In this document: positions 61,929 through 64,000 of the stretch, one piece after another | How positions within the stretch are numbered: the stretch's first letter is position 1 | How the letters are laid out: every line of letters starts with the position of its first letter | Source of the DNA: Acidobacteriota bacterium | GTDB taxonomy: Bacteria; Acidobacteriota; Blastocatellia; Pyrinomonadales; Pyrinomonadaceae | Reading direction: 5' to 3' | Length of the DNA stretch: 64,000 nucleotides | NCBI GenBank assembly: GCA_019639135.1 | Contig: JAHBSL010000014.1 | Location: 1-64,000, forward strand | Translations under genes and position numbers: made by a program | The notes under the pieces: generated by a model | The model's database searches: none | Seen by the model: the letters and a program-made list of their open reading frames with translations, nothing else | Told to the model about the DNA's origin: nothing

Positions 61929-63218
61929 CTAGGCGTAGATACCGCGCATTCGCGTATGATATGCGACCCGGTCGATCGCCAGCATATATGCCGCGGTCCG
62001 CGTATCGACCTCGTGCTTGTCGGCATAATGGGCCAGTTCGTTGAAACTTGCGACCATTTTTTCCTCAAGCCTCTGATTGACCTGCTCCTCTGACCAGAAG
62101 TAACCCATCCGGTCCTGGACCCACTCGAAGTACGAAACCGTTACGCCCCCTGCATTGCAAAGGATGTCCGGGATCACGAAAATGCCCTTGTCGTGCAATA
62201 TCTTGTCGGCACGCGGCGTCGTCGGGCCGTTGGCCCCTTCGGCAAGTATCTTGCACTTGATGCGGTCGGCGTTTTCCGATGTGATCTGGTTCTCGGTCGC
62301 ACACGGGGCGAGCACGTCGCACTCGATCTCAAGAAGATCCTTGTTTGAGACCACATCGCAGTCAGGGTAACCTTCCAGCGACTTATTCTTATGCAAATAG
62401 TCCAGGACGTGCGGGATATTGAGACCGTTCGGATTATAGATACCATTAAAGATGTCGGAAATGGCTGTGATCTTGTATCCCTGCTTGTACATCAGCTCCG
62501 CGCCGATGCCGCCGACGTTCCCGGCTCCCTGAACCACCACAGAGGTATTCTCCGGCGTCAGGTTGAACCGCTTGATCGCCTCGTTAACCGTGATCAGCAC
62601 GCCGCGGCCCGTCGCTTCCCTGCGGCCGAGCGAACCTCCGAGAGCAACGGGCTTACCGGTAACGACCGCCGTAACGGTATTCCCGGCATGCATCGAGTAT
62701 GTATCCATGATCCACGCCATGGTCTGCTCGTTAGTGTTCATGTCCGGTGCCGGGACGTCGAGGTCCGGACCGATGAAGTTTATGAGCTCCGCCGTGTAGC
62801 GGCGCGTCAGCCTTTCAAGCTCGCCCTGCGACATTTGCTGCGGGTTGCAGATGATGCCGCCCTTTCCGCCGCCGAAGGGAACATTAACGACCGCACATTT
62901 CCAGGTCATCCATGCCGCAAGCGCCTTTACCTCATCTAACGAAACGTCCGGAGCGTAGCGGATGCCGCCCTTTGCCGGCCCGCGGGCAAAATTGTGCTGA
63001 ACGCGATAGCCTTCAAAGACCTGTATATGCCCGGTGTCCATTTTCACCGGTATGTAAACCTTGATCTCTCGGCTCGGGACGCGCATCACCGCGTAGAGGT
63101 CCGGGTCGAGTCCAAGAAGCTGCGCAGCCCTGTCGAACCGTTCGCTCATCGCTTCGAACGGGTTCTTTTCATCGCTGCCCTTAAACCGCCGCATTTCATC
63201 GGCCATGGGGTTTGCCAT
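61929..63218 (-). CDS. gdhA: Glu/Leu/Phe/Val-type glutamate dehydrogenase
   Basis: Interconverts glutamate and 2-oxoglutarate plus ammonia in the cytosol. At 429 residues it is the hexameric NAD-type class. Motifs in order: [16 protein letters not shown] with [19 protein letters not shown] (catalytic Lys in the GGKGG region), [14 protein letters not shown], and the Rossmann motif [16 protein letters not shown]. The end [19 protein letters not shown] is typical. It may act mainly in amino-acid catabolism, in line with the S46 peptidase. Met at 63206 is an alternative start. Confidence 0.95.
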   Translation of the reverse strand: MANPMADEMRRFKGSDEKNPFEAMSERFDRAAQLLGLDPDLYAVMRVPSREIKVYIPVKMDTGHIQVFEGYRVQHNFARGPAKGGIRYAPDVSLDEVKALAAWMTWKCAVVNVPFGGGKGGIICNPQQMSQGELERLTRRYTAELINFIGPDLDVPAPDMNTNEQTMAWIMDTYSMHAGNTVTAVVTGKPVALGGSLGRREATGRGVLITVNEAIKRFNLTPENTSVVVQGAGNVGGIGAELMYKQGYKITAISDIFNGIYNPNGLNIPHVLDYLHKNKSLEGYPDCDVVSNKDLLEIECDVLAPCATENQITSENADRIKCKILAEGANGPTTPRADKILHDKGIFVIPDILCNAGGVTVSYFEWVQDRMGYFWSEEQVNQRLEEKMVASFNELAHYADKHEVDTRTAAYMLAIDRVAYHTRMRGIYA

Positions 63219-63275
63219 TTCTTATCGATTCTCCAAATTATACCGGCGGCCATCTGCCGCCATTTAATTAAGTAA

Positions 63276-64000
63276 CTATCCTTTTGCAGGGTTCATCGAT
63301 CCCGATCGAAAGCCTTCCAGGTCAAGCGTTACATACTTGAACCCCAGCGGCTTCATCTCACCGGCCAGTTGCTCGATCACCGCGGGCACAAGCAAACGCT
63401 CGAACTCGCTTTTTGCGACCTCGATGCGGGCAAGGTCGCCATGAACGCGAAGCCGGAACTCGTGAAATCCGTGTCGGCGAATTATCTCTTCGCCCTTTTC
63501 AATCGCCGAGAGTCTTCTGAGCGAGACGGGAGTTCCCGGTGCGATCCGCGATGCAAGGCACGGGCTTGCCGGTAGTTCGGCGGTCTCGAGCCCATGTATT
63601 CGGCTCATCTCTCGTATCTCCGCCTTGCTGAAACCAAGTTCGGCGAGCGGGCTGCGGACGTTCTTTAGCTCGGCTGCCCTGCGGCCGGGCCTGTGGTCGC
63701 TAAGGTCGTCGGCGTTCGTTCCGTCAAGCACAATGGCATCTGCACCGCTCGCGATCTCTGCCAATACGCCGTAAAGCTCGTCCTTGCAGAAAAAGCACCG
63801 GTCGCCTGCATTCGCCCGGTACTTCTCACTTTCTATTTCGCGTGTTTCGACCGTCCGCCATCGAAGGCCGTGGCGAAGGGCAAAGCTCTCTGCCTGCTGC
63901 CGCTGATACCCGGAGACGCTTGGAGAGATGCCGGTAACGGCCTCGGCCGCGTCGCCGAGTTCGTCTTTCGCGACCCATGCCAGATATGAACTGTCAACGC
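63276..64000 (-). CDS. larE: LarE-type sulfur-insertion enzyme, 5' end beyond the window
   Basis: ATP-dependent sacrificial sulfur transferase that builds the nickel-pincer nucleotide cofactor of lactate racemase-like enzymes. The reading frame stays open to the window edge; the visible part begins inside the PP-loop region (VDSSYLAWVAKDELGD, preceded in the family by SGG) and continues with AVTGISPSVSG, AGDRCFFCKDELYG, DGTNADDLSDHRPGRRAA and PASPCLASRIAPGTPVS. The CxxC pair plus the Cys in PCLAS is the three-cysteine pattern described for iron-sulfur-containing LarE proteins, as opposed to single-Cys sacrificial forms. The N terminus (about 20-30 residues) is missing. larB and larC are not in the window. 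Confidence 0.92.
   Translation of the reverse strand, partial: VDSSYLAWVAKDELGDAAEAVTGISPSVSGYQRQQAESFALRHGLRWRTVETREIESEKYRANAGDRCFFCKDELYGVLAEIASGADAIVLDGTNADDLSDHRPGRRAAELKNVRSPLAELGFSKAEIREMSRIHGLETAELPASPCLASRIAPGTPVSLRRLSAIEKGEEIIRRHGFHEFRLRVHGDLARIEVAKSEFERLLVPAVIEQLAGEMKPLGFKYVTLDLEGFRSGSMNPAKG

Overview
The window most likely comes from an Acidobacteriota genome, probably class Blastocatellia. The grounds are two secreted von Willebrand A proteins of the acidobacterial VWFA-related type, an FG-GAP/VCBS surface protein with repeated DYDGDGKTD motifs, a large carboxypeptidase-regulatory/TonB receptor of the Oar type, the bacillithiol enzyme BshC, and a chromosome-like housekeeping set (lon, nrdR, uvrC, mutL, zwf, glgC, gdhA, deoB, argH-like). 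No rRNA, tRNA, CRISPR array or prophage was recognised. The taxonomic placement is an inference from gene content, not a search result.

Layout. 1-670: 9-bp minisatellite, a dispersed-repeat copy and a decayed YgiT-type zinc-finger gene. 0.67-4.9 kb: deoB and a VWA protein (- strand), then a VCBS surface protein (+). 5.0-9.8 kb (- strand): trxA, an old-yellow-enzyme reductase, an MDR reductase, a YceI lipoprotein, a one-cysteine thioredoxin-like protein and an Rrf2 regulator with a HypR-like cysteine pattern; three copies of a TGTAAC-N7-GTTACA palindrome mark the promoter regions. 9.9-17.6 kb: TylF-like methyltransferase, GntR regulator, MltD-like transglycosylase, Lon, NrdR and a flippase-like membrane protein. 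17.8-23.7 kb (+): ECF sigma, tandem zinc-finger anti-sigma, B-box membrane protein, small membrane protein, M23 peptidase and S46 peptidase. 23.7-30.7 kb: MtgA, GlgC, a second VWA protein, a serine hydrolase, a small conserved protein, and a RAYT transposase bracketed by inverted REP hairpins next to a Gfo/Idh/MocA oxidoreductase. 30.8-42.4 kb: GT39-type glycosyltransferase, Sua5, UvrC, a secreted hypothetical, a KefB-like antiporter, Zwf, a CorC/CNNM protein, 1-Cys peroxiredoxin and a biotinyl-domain protein. 42.4-52.8 kb (- strand): an apparent uptake and catabolic locus of ROK regulator, TonB receptor, 47-residue membrane protein, sodium:solute symporter, secreted multi-domain PIG-L deacetylase and ArgH-family lyase. 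53.0-64.0 kb (- strand): MutL, BshC, a BNR-repeat protein, an outer-membrane/PKD protein, glutamate dehydrogenase and a LarE gene cut by the window end.

How the genes work together. Two local regulons can be read from DNA. (1) The Rrf2 regulator and the thiol/electrophile genes share a palindrome, which suggests one redox-responsive circuit; bacillithiol synthesis (bshC) and 1-Cys peroxiredoxin fit the same physiology. (2) The ROK gene and the TonB receptor gene each carry a TTTGTC-N9-AACAAA inverted repeat at their promoter, suggesting that the ROK protein controls itself and the import/deacetylase/lyase operon. The substrate of that operon is not evident. A RAYT/REP unit and a second dispersed repeat that lies in frame inside a serine hydrolase gene are the main mobile or repeat features.
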